From Thalassococcus_A lentus (GTDB taxonomy: Bacteria; Pseudomonadota; Alphaproteobacteria; Rhodobacterales; Rhodobacteraceae): a DNA stretch of 64,000 bases. This document shows positions 63,433-64,000 of the stretch, one piece after another. The notes beneath the pieces are model-generated. The model made no database searches, was not told the DNA's origin, and saw nothing but the letters and a program-made list of their open reading frames with translations. The DNA is taken from assembly GCF_028023555.1 (NCBI RefSeq), contig NZ_JAQIOY010000002.1, positions 62,001 through 126,000 of the forward strand, given 5' to 3'. The position numbers and the translations under genes are program-made. Position 1 is the stretch's first letter. Each line of letters begins with the position of its first letter.

Positions 63433-64000
63433 ATGTCAGGGCAGCAAATCATGGATCTTGGGTCTCTTGAGGGGCCGTTGCTGGTGTTTGGTGGCCCATA
63501 TTCCAATTTGCAGGCGACACAGGCCGTGCGTGCCCAAGCTGACAGGCTGGGTATCCCGCCAGAACGCTGCATTTGTACCGGCGACGTTGTTGCCTATTGC
63601 GGGGATGCCGCTGCCACGGTGGCTGAAATCCGTGACTGGGGATGTCTGGTTATCGCGGGCAATTGTGAAAAGCAGTTGGCGGCCCATGCGCTGGATTGTG
63701 GCTGTGGTTTTGACGAAGGCACGACTTGTGATCTGCTTTCGGCGGGCTGGTATGCCCACGCAAACGCGCAGGTTGATGGTCCAATGCGCGACTGGATGGC
63801 GGGACTGCCGGACTGGATCGTGTTTGAACACGCCGGGCAAAAGTGCTGTGTCATCCACGGCGGGGCGCGTGACATTGCCCGCTTTCTCTGGCCGGTCACG
63901 CCTGATGAGCTGCTTTTGGATGAACTCTCGATCTTGCCGAAGGGAACAACGCGTGTGATCGCGGGGCACAGCGGCATAGCCTTTCAAAAATCCATTGGCC
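63433..64000 (+). CDS. Partial metallophosphoesterase-like protein (3' end outside window)
   Basis: An open frame from ATG 63433 to the right edge (189 codons visible); ATG 63451 is an alternative start. Calcineurin-like motifs seen: GDVVAYCGDA, VIAGNCEKQL (GNxE), CVIHGGARD and VIAGHSG. The first block, normally DxHSN, is VFGGPYSNLQA here, so the first metal-ligand Asp and His are lacking. Whether it is active is therefore uncertain. Family assignment rests on the remaining motifs. Confidence 0.7.
   Translation, partial: MSGQQIMDLGSLEGPLLVFGGPYSNLQATQAVRAQADRLGIPPERCICTGDVVAYCGDAAATVAEIRDWGCLVIAGNCEKQLAAHALDCGCGFDEGTTCDLLSAGWYAHANAQVDGPMRDWMAGLPDWIVFEHAGQKCCVIHGGARDIARFLWPVTPDELLLDELSILPKGTTRVIAGHSGIAFQKSIG

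Noticed and set aside
1..64000. CRISPR arrays, insertion sequences, prophage or integron features
   Set aside because: No regularly spaced repeats, transposase motifs, integrase or phage structural genes were seen.

Overview
The window looks like chromosomal DNA of an alphaproteobacterium of the Rhodobacteraceae, most likely the marine Roseobacter group. This is inferred from gene content and order, not from a database search. Pointers are the yceD-rpmF-plsX-fabH-ihfA-merR string, the argS-SPOR-nagZ-scpA-scpB string, a leucyl-transferase of the Bpt type, DUF2852 and DUF2189 proteins, OlsB, a large-subunit TRAP transporter, and paired dimethylglycine dehydrogenase-like flavoproteins. Coding density is high. 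I saw no phage, insertion sequence, CRISPR array or rRNA.

Layout. 1-6 kb: a partial secreted SGNH-like protein, tRNA-Pro(GGG), then a minus-strand block for fatty-acid/phospholipid initiation and ribosomal protein L32 (DUF177-rpmF-plsX-fabH-ihfA-merR). 6-8.7 kb: a BamE-like lipoprotein, OlsB (ornithine lipid synthesis), a histone-deacetylase-like amidohydrolase and tRNA-Gly(CCC). 8.7-14 kb, minus: a three-gene SsuABC/TauABC-type ABC importer behind a RamA-like ferredoxin/ASKHA activase, and an A-type Fe-S carrier. 14-23.7 kb, plus: dgt-like, a degenerate SDR, a CPA antiporter with an RCK domain, argS, SPOR, nagZ, scpA, scpB. 23.8-28.5 kb: PBP1A, prfB and a DUF2189 membrane protein. 28.5-31.4 kb: a Rieske oxygenase with a coupled small ORF, an HTH regulator and a cold-shock-like small protein. 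31.5-36.2 kb: ilvH and ilvB on the minus strand, separated by a plus-strand hybrid histidine kinase. ilvB is preceded by a leader peptide and attenuator that can be read directly in the sequence. 36.5-43.8 kb: a NarL-type two-component pair divergent from a TRAP transporter (dctPQM). 44-55 kb: bpt, RDD, DUF2852, YbaK, a quinone reductase-like flavoprotein, glnE, small ORFs, an SGNH hydrolase, a lipoprotein, a carnitine dehydrogenase-thioesterase fusion, a sulfotransferase-like protein and a glycosyltransferase. 55-61 kb: two divergent paralogous FAD/GcvT dehydrogenases. 61-64 kb: an unknown membrane protein, a CNNM/CorC protein and a partial phosphoesterase-like gene.

How it fits together. 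Much of the window is housekeeping. A recurring accessory theme is degradation of methylated or quaternary amines and one-carbon transfer: the LcdH-thioesterase fusion (carnitine to glycine betaine), the Rieske oxygenase (candidate demethylase or hydroxylase), two dimethylglycine/sarcosine dehydrogenase-like proteins and the RamA-like corrinoid-protein activase. These genes are scattered, so a joint pathway is an inference. The clearest regulatory find is the ilvB transcription attenuator (36.09-36.19 kb). I did not find convincing evidence for an entirely new system. The most worthwhile follow-ups are the attenuator, the divergent dehydrogenase pair with its 592-base spacer, the RamA/ABC arrangement, and several family members that lack expected catalytic residues.
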